From positions 12,724 to 76,723 of the forward strand of contig DAOTWA010000007.1 of NCBI GenBank assembly GCA_034435955.1: DNA of 64,000 nucleotides. The letters run 5' to 3'. Each line of letters starts with the position of its first letter. Within the stretch, counting starts at the first letter, position 1. The position numbers and the translations under genes are program-made. Source of the DNA: DAOTWA01 sp034435955. Its GTDB lineage: Bacteria; Chloroflexota; Anaerolineae; Anaerolineales; Anaerolineaceae. Shown in pieces: positions 44,248 to 52,407 of the stretch. The notes beneath the pieces were generated by a model. It saw nothing but the letters and a program-made list of their open reading frames with translations, searched no databases and was not told the origin of the DNA.

Positions 44248-44700
44248 ATTCCGCGTTATGATAAATTAGTGGGGTTTAAATGGGTGATTAATGGTAACTG
44301 ACCTAAGGGGAAGATGACATAGGCTGTATTTCTATCGCCCCTCATCCAACATAAATTTCGGGGACAGCAACATTTTACTTTCTTACAAATTTCCGCCGGC
44401 AATGGTAAGGATGATTCGGCAATCACCCTGTGGAGTGATTGTCGAACGCCCTCAGGACCATTAACATCAAAGTGTAAACAGCGTGCGTTATCCGTTTGTC
44501 ATTCCGTTCTTATTGGTAGACAAGGTAGAAGGGAGCTGCCGAAAGGCAGCTCCCAAAAGTTATAACGACGGGGCAGGGTTCTTAAAGAGATGACTATTCC
44601 GTTAGCGGAGGCGACCATAAACGGCTGAGGGCACAAGAGTCCGGGAATGATCAATGGGGCACCTTGAAAAACGGTTGTATTCATGTCAATTGGAGGGAAA
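44248..44700. other. 450-bp intergenic region with one hairpin
   Basis: No supportable coding frame on either strand. Low conservation signals apart from a perfect 10-bp hairpin at 44531-44554 and the AGGGAAA ribosome site of the cupredoxin. It may hold the cupredoxin promoter, but no clear -35/-10 pair was found. Confidence 0.7.
44531..44554. repeat. Perfect 10-bp hairpin with GAAA tetraloop
   Basis: GGGAGCTGCC / GGCAGCTCCC around GAAA on the plus strand. No U-run on either side on the plus strand; on the minus strand only a weak CTTCT. It could be a structured leader, a non-coding RNA part or an inefficient terminator for acnA. Confidence 0.6.
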
Positions 44701-45102
44701 ATGAAAAAACTGGTAGTCGTTTTCGGTATGGTATTGATGGCAGCAATCGTTATGGCGGCGTGCGGGGGTGGCTCCTCGCAGGGTAGTAACTCTATCGAAG
44801 TGAAAATGACCGATTTTCAATTCTCACCCAACCAGTGGAAAGTCTCCTCAGGTGGGGAGGTCAATCTCAAGATTTCCAATAACGGCACAGTGGAACATGA
44901 ATTCGCTATCATGAAGGCCCCAGTGAGCATGCCTTTCAGCGATGATGATGAGCCCAACGTATTATGGGAGATCAGCCTGGCGGCGGGTGAGAGCAAGACA
45001 GCCACATTCACCGCGCCAATGAATGCAGGCGAATATGACATCGTTTGCGGCATTCCGGGACACATCGAATCCGGTATGACTGGTAAATTGATCGTCGAAT
45101 AG
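44701..45102 (+). CDS. Cupredoxin lipoprotein
   Basis: 133 residues. Lipoprotein signal with VMAAC (Cys about 22) followed by a short Gly/Ser spacer GGGSSQGSN. Plastocyanin-like domain: IEVKMTDFQFSPNQWKVSSG, VEHEFAIMK with the first copper His, then YDIVCGIPGHIESGM with Cys, His and Met spaced as in type 1 copper sites. Predicted extracellular electron carrier. ATG 44701 follows TGGAGGG. It is convergent with a CopD-like membrane gene and separated from it by a terminator. Confidence 0.9.
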   Translation: MKKLVVVFGMVLMAAIVMAACGGGSSQGSNSIEVKMTDFQFSPNQWKVSSGGEVNLKISNNGTVEHEFAIMKAPVSMPFSDDDEPNVLWEISLAAGESKTATFTAPMNAGEYDIVCGIPGHIESGMTGKLIVE

Positions 45103-45152
45103 GGCCACAGGAAAGATCCACAAGAAAAATCCGGCATAAGGTATGCGTATAT

Positions 45153-45187
45153 AAGAGCCATCCCTGACGGGGATGGCTCTTTTCTTA
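45153..45187. terminator. Bidirectional terminator
   Basis: AAGAGCCATCCC / GGGATGGCTCTT, 12-bp stem, followed by TTTCTT on the plus strand and A-rich ATAAG on the other. It separates the convergent cupredoxin and CopD-like genes. Confidence 0.9.
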
Positions 45188-45213
45188 GGTATCGCCAGTG
45201 GATATTTGAGAGA

Positions 45214-45729
45214 TCACCAGTAGCGGGCGGTAGCCATGATTCCCAGGGCAATGATTAAGAGCACAAAATTGATTTTTCCGGCCATGGAGAGGACGTTTTG
45301 GACTCGCTCCAATTCGGTCAATTGCTCCGGTTTAGGCGGCCCACCGGCGGCCTGGATCTCCTTTCCCAAAGCGGCAAGGCGGTCCGCATTACGCTTCATC
45401 ACCAGGATGCCAAAAATGAAGGTCAGGATCCCGATTACCGCACCGATGGTGAAGCCGATTCCGGGTCTCGAAGCTATCCAGTTGGAAGTAAAGCCAGCCG
45501 TGTCCCGCCAGTAGAGCCAGGCGCCGGCCAGGATGGTCAAACCACTGGCGATGGTCATGGCGAGGCTGTATTTACCCCTCGCCATCAGATGCTGCATGAA
45601 TTTAGCGCTCTCAGGAGCGGTAGCACGTACTGCTGGCTCAACATAGAGAAAGAAGAGGGCGCCACCACCTACCCAAAAGACTCCGGCAAAGATGTGCACA
45701 AGGCGCAGCAAGATCACTTCTAAGTCCAT
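45214..45729 (-). CDS. CopD/DUF2269-like membrane protein
   Basis: 171 residues with four membrane segments. LRLVHIFAGVFWVGGGALFFLYVEPAVRAT starts like CopD-type proteins with conserved His in the first segment; the third segment ALAGAWLYWRDTAGF and the last VLLIIALGIMATARYW follow. A short coil with LAALGKEIQAAGG occurs before the fourth segment. CopD family members mediate copper or haem-like redox transport in membranes. The gene points toward the cupredoxin gene, so a link with copper handling is suggested but not shown. SD AGGAGG precedes the ATG. Confidence 0.65.
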   Translation of the reverse strand: MDLEVILLRLVHIFAGVFWVGGGALFFLYVEPAVRATAPESAKFMQHLMARGKYSLAMTIASGLTILAGAWLYWRDTAGFTSNWIASRPGIGFTIGAVIGILTFIFGILVMKRNADRLAALGKEIQAAGGPPKPEQLTELERVQNVLSMAGKINFVLLIIALGIMATARYW

Positions 45730-45914
45730 CGCATCCTCCTTAATAAATTCGTAATGATTATTGGGGCAGCGCGATCATTCACCCGCATCCACGCTGCACG
45801 CCGGTTTTGCCCTTAGCAGTTTTCCACGGGCTTAATCGTCTATAGATAGATAAACCACCTTTTTGGTTCCCACAAATTGAAATACGTGCGCTATCCCCGG
45901 TTCGATCTGATCGC

Positions 45915-46805
45915 TCAGGAAAAGAAAATGCGGATGCCAGCCTGTACCGCCTGCAGGTTCCATTGATAAGCGAGGGAAATTTCGGTGTAGGGCGAGAAGC
46001 CGCAGCGTGAGCAATCCACCCGCGCGCGGCCCTGCAGATAACAGCCCTGATCAATCGAGCCGTCGGGGTTGGCGTTGTCTACTAGCCAGGGGACGCAGCG
46101 CCAGGTGTTGCGCTTGAGCGCCAGCAGGGAAGGGCGCGAATTCAAGATGGGGTAGCCCTTTTGTTTGAGGGTAATCAGCTCGTCGAGCAGTCGCGAGCGG
46201 CGCTCGAAGTCCAGGAAAAGATGATCCTCTGCACCGTAAGGGTAATAGAATTGAATGGTGACGCCCTTGACCAAATCCTTCAGCCAGCGCACCAGATCGG
46301 GCAACTCATCCGCGTTTTCGGCATTGGCAGTGAGATGGGCGTAAAGGCGTGGATGGGATGAGCGGCGCACGTTCTCAACAATCTGATCAAAAACCGGCCG
46401 GCCACGCAGGCGGTTGTGCGTCTCTTTGAACCCGTCGAAGCTGACCCAGACCACATCGCTCTCCACATCCAACGGGAGTGTGCCGTTGGTTGTGAGGCCG
46501 ACGCAGAAGAAGCGGCGGCGGGCATAACGCACCAGGTCGTGCAGCGTGTGCGCTCCGTCCCGCCAGAGCAGCGGCTCGCCGCCCTCGAAAATCACGATGC
46601 GATCTCCGCGCGCGTACAGCCGATCCAGAACCGCCACCAATTCGTCGAAGCCCGGCTGACGGTCTTCCAGACCGACGAATGGACACTGCCGGCAGCGCAG
46701 GTTGCAGCGATAGGTGACTTTGAACGAGGCCAGGAAGGGCCGCCGCTGCCGGGCGAGGATATACGTATAGAAGATGTACCAGTCGCGTTTGAGAGGGTGG
46801 ACCAC
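45915..46805 (-). CDS. Radical SAM enzyme with SPASM-like C-terminus
   Basis: 296 residues. TYRCNLRCRQCPFVG holds the CxxxCxxC [4Fe-4S] motif (about 31-40), IVIFEGGEPLLW is the GGE SAM-binding strand, VGLTTNGT and VVWVSFDGFKETHNRLRG continue the barrel. The C-terminus has C(VPWLVDN), GCYLQGRARVDCSRCGF with four Cys in an auxiliary-cluster style. Substrate is not deducible. Start is GTG at 46805 without a clear ribosome site. Stands alone between a membrane protein and a decayed gene. Confidence 0.85.
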   Translation of the reverse strand: MVHPLKRDWYIFYTYILARQRRPFLASFKVTYRCNLRCRQCPFVGLEDRQPGFDELVAVLDRLYARGDRIVIFEGGEPLLWRDGAHTLHDLVRYARRRFFCVGLTTNGTLPLDVESDVVWVSFDGFKETHNRLRGRPVFDQIVENVRRSSHPRLYAHLTANAENADELPDLVRWLKDLVKGVTIQFYYPYGAEDHLFLDFERRSRLLDELITLKQKGYPILNSRPSLLALKRNTWRCVPWLVDNANPDGSIDQGCYLQGRARVDCSRCGFSPYTEISLAYQWNLQAVQAGIRIFFS

Positions 46806-46952
46806 AGAGATATTATGATGCTGTGGTCCTCCCTGCGCAACTGAGAGGGTTGCAGAGTCCCTCGCGACAGGCCTGTGTAGTCATCTGTCTGCATCCTAAT
46901 CCCCCGAAAGATTCATCCACTTGGCCATCATACGAAAGACCGGCAGGAAAGC

Positions 46953-47126
46953 ATGCCAGACCTGGACAGAGAAGAAATTGTGCGCCTAATCGAGGAATAT
47001 GGCGGCGCAAGGTGGATCAATCATATCCGGCGTCTGCTCAAGCTCGATGAGACCATCGGCGAGGATCAGGAATATGACCGGGAGATCGTGTGGATTGCAG
47101 CGCATTTGCGGTCATCATCGTTTTAG
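46953..47126 (+). pseudogene. Truncated HD-domain protein
   Basis: 57 codons starting MPDLDREEIVRLIEEYGGAR with EYDREIVWIAAHLRSSSF at the end; in full-length HD hydrolases the segment after EIVWLAAHL continues into the metal-binding HD residues. Here the frame stops just before that point. The start is behind AGGAAA. So this is probably the preserved front end of a broken gene, convergent with hppA. Confidence 0.55.
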
Positions 47127-47140
47127 GATCGATACCATTA

Positions 47141-49267
47141 TTAAATGAAAAGCGGGGCGAGCACCAGCGTGACCGTACTGAGCAGCTTCACCAGCACATG
47201 CAGTGAAGGCCCGGCCGTGTCTTTCAGCGGGTCACCCACTGTGTCGCCGACCACAGCGGCAGCATGAGCCAGCGAACCTTTACCATGCACGGTGCCATGC
47301 TCGTCGCGCAACTGGCCGTCTTCGATGAATTTCTTGGCATTGTCCCAGGCGCCACCGCCGTTGTTCATGAACGAAGCCAGCAGGATACCGCTGATGGTGC
47401 CGATCATCAGCACGGCAGCCACCGCCATAGCCGAATCGTACTGGGCGTTGAGGTGGAAGATCAAGCCAGTCAGCACCGGGCCAGCCACGGGCACCAAACC
47501 GGGGGCGATCATTCCACGCAGAGCGGCCCGGGTGGTGATGTCCACCACCTGGGCATAATCGGGCAGCGCTTCACGGCTGAGAATCTTGGGATTGGCGCGG
47601 AACTGCCGGCGCACCTCTTCGATGATCTGGGAGGCGGCGTTGCCCACTGCGCGGATGGCCAGGGAGGCGAATAGATAGACGAACATGGCGGCGAAAAGTG
47701 CGCCAACAAAGACCTCCACCCGGTCGAGGTTGACGTCGCCGAAGGGAACATGGCGCAGGAAAGCGACCCGGTCGATGTAGGCGTGAAAGAGGAGGAAGGC
47801 GGCCAAACCGGCGGAAACCATGGCGTAGCCTTTGGTCAGCGCCTTGGTGGTATTTCCCACGGCATCCAGGCGATCGGTGACGCGGCGAATGGCCATGCCA
47901 GCGCCGGCAAGCTCGTTGATGCCGTTGGCGTTATCGGTGATTGGGCCAAAGGTATCCATGGACAGGATGTAAGGGCAGGTCATCAGCATGCCCATGGTCG
48001 CCACAGCGGTGCCAAACACACCCCCGCCAGGAATGCCGGATTCCGCGCCGAGGAAGTAAGAGACGAGCAGGGCAACACCGATGGTCACTGCAGTGGCCAG
48101 GGTCGTTTCGAAGCCCACCGCAGTGCCAACCACGATGTTGGTGGCAGACCCGGTCAAAGAGGCGTTGATGATGGATTGGACCGGGCGAAAACGGTCCTCG
48201 GTGTAGTATTGGGTCATGTATACAACGGCGACGCTGGCGGCGATGCCCACCATGCCGGCCCCAAAGAGGAACCAGGAATGCAGCATGGTGGATACGGTGA
48301 TGAGCAGGCCGATGACGCTGAGCAGAATGGCAACGTAATATCCCCGGTTGATTGCATTCATGGGGTTTTCGTCGTTTTCTGCTCGCACCGAGAGCAGGCC
48401 AATCATGCTGGCGATCAGGCCGAAGGCGCGCACGACGAGGGGAAAGAGGATCCAGGCGACGTCTTTGGTCGCGGCATAGATGACGGTGGCGAGGATCATG
48501 GCGCCGATGCTCTCTGCGGCGGTTGATTCGAACAGGTCGGCGCCGCGGCCGGCGCAATCGCCGACGTTATCCCCCACCAGATCGGCGATGACGGCTGCAT
48601 TGCGCGGATCATCCTCAGGGATGCCAGCTTCCACTTTACCGACCAGGTCTGCGCCCATATCGGCGGCTTTGGTGTAGATGCCGCCCCCCAGTTGGGCAAA
48701 AAGGGCGACAAAGCTGGCTCCAAAGCCAAATCCCACGATGAGCTGAGGGGCCAGGTCGGGGTGGGACATCCCTCCATAGGCAAAATAAATGATCGTCACT
48801 CCGAGCAGACTCAATGCGACGACCAGAAAACCGGACACTGCGCCACCGCGCAGGGCGACCTGCAACGCGTCTGCCAGGCCGCGTTGTGAGGCGCTGGCGC
48901 AGCGCACGTTAGACTTAACCGCCATATACATGCCGATATAGCCGGCCAGACCGGAACAGACGGCCCCGGTCATAAAGGCGATGGCCGTCCGCCAGGCGAT
49001 GCCGAAGGGGGTGATCCCGGGAATGCCTGTGGACCCGGAAAGGAGGCCCAGCAGACCACCGACCACGACAGCGACAACAATGGAAATCATGGCGATGGTG
49101 CTGTACTGGCGGCGGAGGAAGGCGCGCGCGCCAGAGAAGATGATCTCGCCTACTTTGATCATCTCGGGTGTTCCCGTGGGCTGTTTCAAAACATATCGCA
49201 CCATTAAAACCGCAAAGATGATCGCGCACACTCCAGATACCGGTACGACCCAAAAGATAAGGGGCAT
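47141..49267 (-). CDS. hppA: Membrane H+-pyrophosphatase, K+-independent type
   Basis: 708 residues, about 15-16 membrane segments; pumps protons out at the expense of PPi. GGGIYTKAADMGADLVGKVE with GIPEDDPRNAAVIADLVGDN and GRGADLFES is the PPi/Mg site, and a second acidic cluster occurs in FGPITDNANGINELAG. GNTTKALTKGYAMVSA carries Lys and Thr at the positions that distinguish K+-independent enzymes. Preceded by AGGAGG and a -10 element at 49412-49417. Intact and full length. Confidence 0.96.
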   Translation of the reverse strand: MPLIFWVVPVSGVCAIIFAVLMVRYVLKQPTGTPEMIKVGEIIFSGARAFLRRQYSTIAMISIVVAVVVGGLLGLLSGSTGIPGITPFGIAWRTAIAFMTGAVCSGLAGYIGMYMAVKSNVRCASASQRGLADALQVALRGGAVSGFLVVALSLLGVTIIYFAYGGMSHPDLAPQLIVGFGFGASFVALFAQLGGGIYTKAADMGADLVGKVEAGIPEDDPRNAAVIADLVGDNVGDCAGRGADLFESTAAESIGAMILATVIYAATKDVAWILFPLVVRAFGLIASMIGLLSVRAENDENPMNAINRGYYVAILLSVIGLLITVSTMLHSWFLFGAGMVGIAASVAVVYMTQYYTEDRFRPVQSIINASLTGSATNIVVGTAVGFETTLATAVTIGVALLVSYFLGAESGIPGGGVFGTAVATMGMLMTCPYILSMDTFGPITDNANGINELAGAGMAIRRVTDRLDAVGNTTKALTKGYAMVSAGLAAFLLFHAYIDRVAFLRHVPFGDVNLDRVEVFVGALFAAMFVYLFASLAIRAVGNAASQIIEEVRRQFRANPKILSREALPDYAQVVDITTRAALRGMIAPGLVPVAGPVLTGLIFHLNAQYDSAMAVAAVLMIGTISGILLASFMNNGGGAWDNAKKFIEDGQLRDEHGTVHGKGSLAHAAAVVGDTVGDPLKDTAGPSLHVLVKLLSTVTLVLAPLFI

Positions 49268-49405
49268 CTAATCCTCCTGGTGAAGCGAGTCACTAAAATG
49301 GGTGCTGCTTGGTTTCATTTCAAATCCGCATATGGCTCTTGCGCGACGAACTCGATCGAACCCCTCACGATGCTCAATCGATGACCCCGATGCCTTTCAG
49401 AGCAT

Positions 49406-49429
49406 AGACATATTATATCTAAAATGTCT
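49406..49429 (-). promoter_or_regulatory. Promoter -10 with dyad upstream of hppA
   Basis: TATAAT on the minus strand at 49417-49412 lies inside an inverted repeat AGACAT (49406-49411) / ATGTCT (49424-49429). No good -35 is present, which together with the dyad suggests regulation by an activator or repressor. The leader to the hppA start would be about 140 nt. Confidence 0.5.
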
Positions 49430-49491
49430 TAAAAATGGTTAAGGCTTCCAATGCGATCGAGCCCGCAGCGCGTACCCAAAATCGTCACTCA

Positions 49492-49664
49492 TCATGAAAT
49501 ACCTTCGAAGGTCCTGGCCAGTTCGCGCGGCTTGTGGGTGGCGTCCTGCATCCAGCCGACGATGGCCGATTCCTGCTGCTGCCAATGGCTGAGTGCACGG
49601 CGGGCGGTATGCAGGGTAGTGCCCACATCTCGGCCAGGTCCCGGCGGGTGAGGGACAGAGCGAT
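49492..49664 (-). pseudogene. Crp/Fnr-type HTH remnant with a frameshift
   Basis: Minus-strand translation gives SLTRRDLAEM, the typical start of a Crp-family helix-turn-helix, but the continuation VGTT..HTARRALSHWQQQ lies in another frame; the pattern is explained by loss of one G in GAGATG(G)TGGGC. The rest, up to a TGA at 49494-49492, drifts from the family pattern. No intact N-terminal cAMP-type domain is seen, so the gene is decayed. Confidence 0.5.
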
Positions 49665-49918
49665 CCATATTCCCCTATTTACTTTTTTACCGAATTGGGC
49701 GGCCTGACAAATTTATGTATGGGCCGGGCAGCGATCCACGCGCTCTGTTATCGACACAGGAAAGCGCTCGGGGATTTCCTGAAGCTGTCCGGCCATGATC
49801 TGCGGGTCGTTCCGCGCTATTTGATGAATCTTATTAATGAGACCCTTCGGTTCGTGGCGGGTCCATTATAGTGCCTGGCAGGACCCGGCTGCCTGTGGGC
49901 AAAATCAGCGTTCTCCTC
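49665..49918. other. Gap next to comM without supportable gene
   Basis: A short minus-strand open stretch (DPQIMAGQLQEIPERFPVSI) is visible between about 49,715 and 49,840, possibly the decayed middle of the same Crp-type gene. No ribosome site or start. Otherwise empty. Confidence 0.35.
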
Positions 49919-51442
49919 TCAGCCCTCCAGGGTTCTGGCGCGATACTGTAAGGCCTCGGCCAGGTGGGCAGGTAGGATATTCTCATCGCCAGCCAGGTCG
50001 GCGATGGTGCGGGCCAGCTTGAGCAGGCGGTGATAGGCGCGCGCGGTGAGCTGAAGCTGGTTCATCGCCGCGCGCATCAGACCCTGGCCGGCGGCGTCCA
50101 AGCGGCAGAACTTGCGCACATCGCCCGGGCGCATATCGGCGTTGCAGGCCACCCCATCCAGCCCTTTGAAGCGCTCGCGCTGTCGCTGGCGAGCCGCCTC
50201 GACGCGCCGTTGCACGGCAGCGGAACTTTCCCCCAGGCGATCGTCGCTCAGCTTTTCGTACTCCACGCGCGGCACCTGAATATGGATGTCGATGCGGTCC
50301 AGCAAGGGGCCTGATATACGGCGCTGATACTTGGCCACCGTGGCGAGCGAGCAAGTGCAAGGGCGGGCAGGGTCGCCGTAATAGCCGCAAGGGCAGGGGT
50401 TCATTGCGCCGACGAGCTGAAAGTTGGCCGGGAAAGTCAGCGATCCCTGGGCACGGCTGATGGTAACCACCTTGTCCTCGATTGGTTGGCGCATCACCTC
50501 CAAGACACGCGGTCCGAATTCGGGCAACTCGTCCAGGAAGAGGACACCGCGGTGAGCCAGGGAGACCTCGCCCGGGTGAGGCCAGTTGCCGCCGCCGACC
50601 AGCCCGGCATGGCTGATCGTGTGGTGTGGGGCGCGGAACGGTCGGCTGCGGATGAGCGGCACATCTGGAGGGAGCTGGTCGGCGACCGAGTAGATGCGGG
50701 TTACATCCAGCGCCTCGTCGATGGTCATACGAGGCAGGATGGAGGGCAGAGCGCGGGCCAGGAGGGTCTTGCCAGAGCCAGGCGGCCCCACCATGAGCAC
50801 GTTGTGACCACCGGCCGCGGCCACCTCAAGGGCGCGTTTTACGTGCTCCTGGCCCTTGATCTCGCGGAAATCGGTCTGCGCTACGATTTCGATGTCCTCT
50901 GGGGCGAGGTGGGGATGAGGCGGGATGGGGTGTGTTCCCCGCAGGTGGGCGGTCAATTCTCCCAAGGAAGCGACCGGGATGACCTCGATATCGGGGATCA
51001 GAGCGGCCTCAGCGGAGTCCATCTGGGGGACAAATACTTGGCGGAAGCCTTGGTTGCGGGCGACGGCGGCCATGGGCAGCACACCGCGCACATGGCGCAC
51101 CGTACCATCCAGGGAGAGCTCGCCGATCACCAGGGCGCGTTCCAGGCTCTGCGGCTCAATCTGCTCGGTGATGACCAGGACGCCCAGGGCGATGGGCAGA
51201 TCGTAAGAGGGCCCCTCTTTGCGCACCGAAGCTGGCGCCAGATTGACACGTAGCGGTTTGCGCGGGTAAAACAAGCCGGCATTCTTAATGGCCGAATGCA
51301 CCCGCTCGCGGCTTTCCTGAACCGCGGCATCGGGCAAACCGACGATGGTCATACGCGGAAGGCCCGTCCCGGTGTCTACCTCGACTTCGACGATGACCCC
51401 CTCTAACCCGATGACGGCGCAGGAATAGATGCGGGCGAGCAT
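49919..51442 (-). CDS. comM: YifB/ComM-type AAA+ Mg-chelatase-like protein
   Basis: 507 residues, AAA+ ATPase that in Gram-negative bacteria acts as a branch-migration helicase in natural transformation. GLPDAAVQESRERVHSAIKN and NLAPASVRKEGPSYDLPIAL are the N-terminal signature, MVGPPGSGKTLLARALPSI the Walker A, LFLDELPEFGPRVLEVMRQP the Walker B, and CNADMRPGDVRKFC and ARAYHRLLKLARTIADL the C-terminal. CGYYGDPARPCTCS provides the Cys-rich insert. Sits alone. ATG 51442. Confidence 0.93.
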   Translation of the reverse strand: MLARIYSCAVIGLEGVIVEVEVDTGTGLPRMTIVGLPDAAVQESRERVHSAIKNAGLFYPRKPLRVNLAPASVRKEGPSYDLPIALGVLVITEQIEPQSLERALVIGELSLDGTVRHVRGVLPMAAVARNQGFRQVFVPQMDSAEAALIPDIEVIPVASLGELTAHLRGTHPIPPHPHLAPEDIEIVAQTDFREIKGQEHVKRALEVAAAGGHNVLMVGPPGSGKTLLARALPSILPRMTIDEALDVTRIYSVADQLPPDVPLIRSRPFRAPHHTISHAGLVGGGNWPHPGEVSLAHRGVLFLDELPEFGPRVLEVMRQPIEDKVVTISRAQGSLTFPANFQLVGAMNPCPCGYYGDPARPCTCSLATVAKYQRRISGPLLDRIDIHIQVPRVEYEKLSDDRLGESSAAVQRRVEAARQRQRERFKGLDGVACNADMRPGDVRKFCRLDAAGQGLMRAAMNQLQLTARAYHRLLKLARTIADLAGDENILPAHLAEALQYRARTLEG

Positions 51443-51489
51443 GTCATGAGTCTAGGATGAATCGGCTTACAAGTCAATCATTCTTGACA

Positions 51490-51519
51490 AAGAAAAAGGG
51501 CAGCGTATCACTGCCCTTT
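51490..51519 (-). terminator. Terminator of the serine protease gene
   Basis: AAAGGGCAG / CTGCCCTTT with a 7-nt loop; on the minus strand the stem is followed by TTTTTCTTT. It lies about 70 nt after the protease stop. Confidence 0.88.
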
Positions 51520-51590
51520 AGGAAAACAGAATGTGAATTTAATTGTGAGTAAGATTTTGCCTCTTGAAGAGATTTATTGGTGCAGTGAGT

Positions 51591-52382
51591 TTACGGAAGG
51601 TTCACAAAACGACCCAGGAACTCCCGCGCCGAGGGGGTATCTACGCGGTAGATGACATTGGTTGCCATGCAGGGAACGTCGCCGGTGACGGTAATACCGG
51701 CGATGATGTTGGTTTCGCTCTCACCAGCACCGAGGAAGTTCGGACCGCCCGAGTCGCCGTAGCAGGTGCCGCCGTCTCCCAGCGCCGCGTTCATCGAAAG
51801 ATGCAGCCAGTTATTGTTCAGCGCATCGAAGCTGGAAACGGAATAGCGGCGGGTATCATCATATTGAAAGGCCGGTTTCCCTCCGCCGATCATGCGCCCG
51901 GTTGAGCCATAGCCAACAGCGGTGAATTTCTCATTGCGAAGCCCGCGCGGTCCCAATTCATCGAACAGGTTCTCATCAGGCAAAGCCACCGGCTGGATTT
52001 CGGTCACCGGCTCATCTAAAAGCACGAGGGCGAGATCATTCGCACGCGCAAAATCGTGCCAGGCGTTCGGCGCAATGACGTAGGTTCCGTAATGAACAGG
52101 CGAAGTCGATGGGTCAAAGTGAGCATCGAAGGAGACGAACACCCTGCTGACGTCCATGGGCACCAGCCAGAGGACGCAATGAGCGGCGGTCAGGAAGACA
52201 TGAGGAGCGATCAACGCGCCGGAGCAGAAGATTCCCCGGCCCTCAGGAAAATCAATACCCAATGAACCAACGGCCGGATGGCGATTGCCATCGAGCTGGC
52301 CATTGGTAATCGCTGCGGCGGGGCCTACACTACCCAATGCCAGAAGCAGTGTAAGGAAGAAGACCCAAACGATGCGTTTCAT
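51591..52382 (-). CDS. Secreted trypsin-like serine protease (S1)
   Basis: 263 residues with a signal peptide (VWVFFLTLLLALGSVGPAAA). The S1 catalytic triad is visible: TAAHC (His), NDLALVLL (Asp) and CYGDSGGP (Ser), with FCSGALIAPHVFL preceding the His. Mature protease would begin near ITNGQLDGNRHPAVGS, similar to a trypsin-type activated N-terminus. Not linked to any inhibitor nearby. The terminator follows. Clearly extracellular and probably active. Confidence 0.93.
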   Translation of the reverse strand: MKRIVWVFFLTLLLALGSVGPAAAITNGQLDGNRHPAVGSLGIDFPEGRGIFCSGALIAPHVFLTAAHCVLWLVPMDVSRVFVSFDAHFDPSTSPVHYGTYVIAPNAWHDFARANDLALVLLDEPVTEIQPVALPDENLFDELGPRGLRNEKFTAVGYGSTGRMIGGGKPAFQYDDTRRYSVSSFDALNNNWLHLSMNAALGDGGTCYGDSGGPNFLGAGESETNIIAGITVTGDVPCMATNVIYRVDTPSAREFLGRFVNLP

Positions 52383-52407
52383 TTTTACCTCCCGATTGTC
52401 ACTCGAA

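Noticed and set aside
47750..48526. 258-codon plus-strand frame opposite hppA
   Set aside because: Antisense shadow in a GC-rich membrane-protein gene; acidic low-complexity product.
50486..51253. 255-codon plus-strand frame opposite comM
   Set aside because: Shadow; comM motifs on the other strand are unambiguous.
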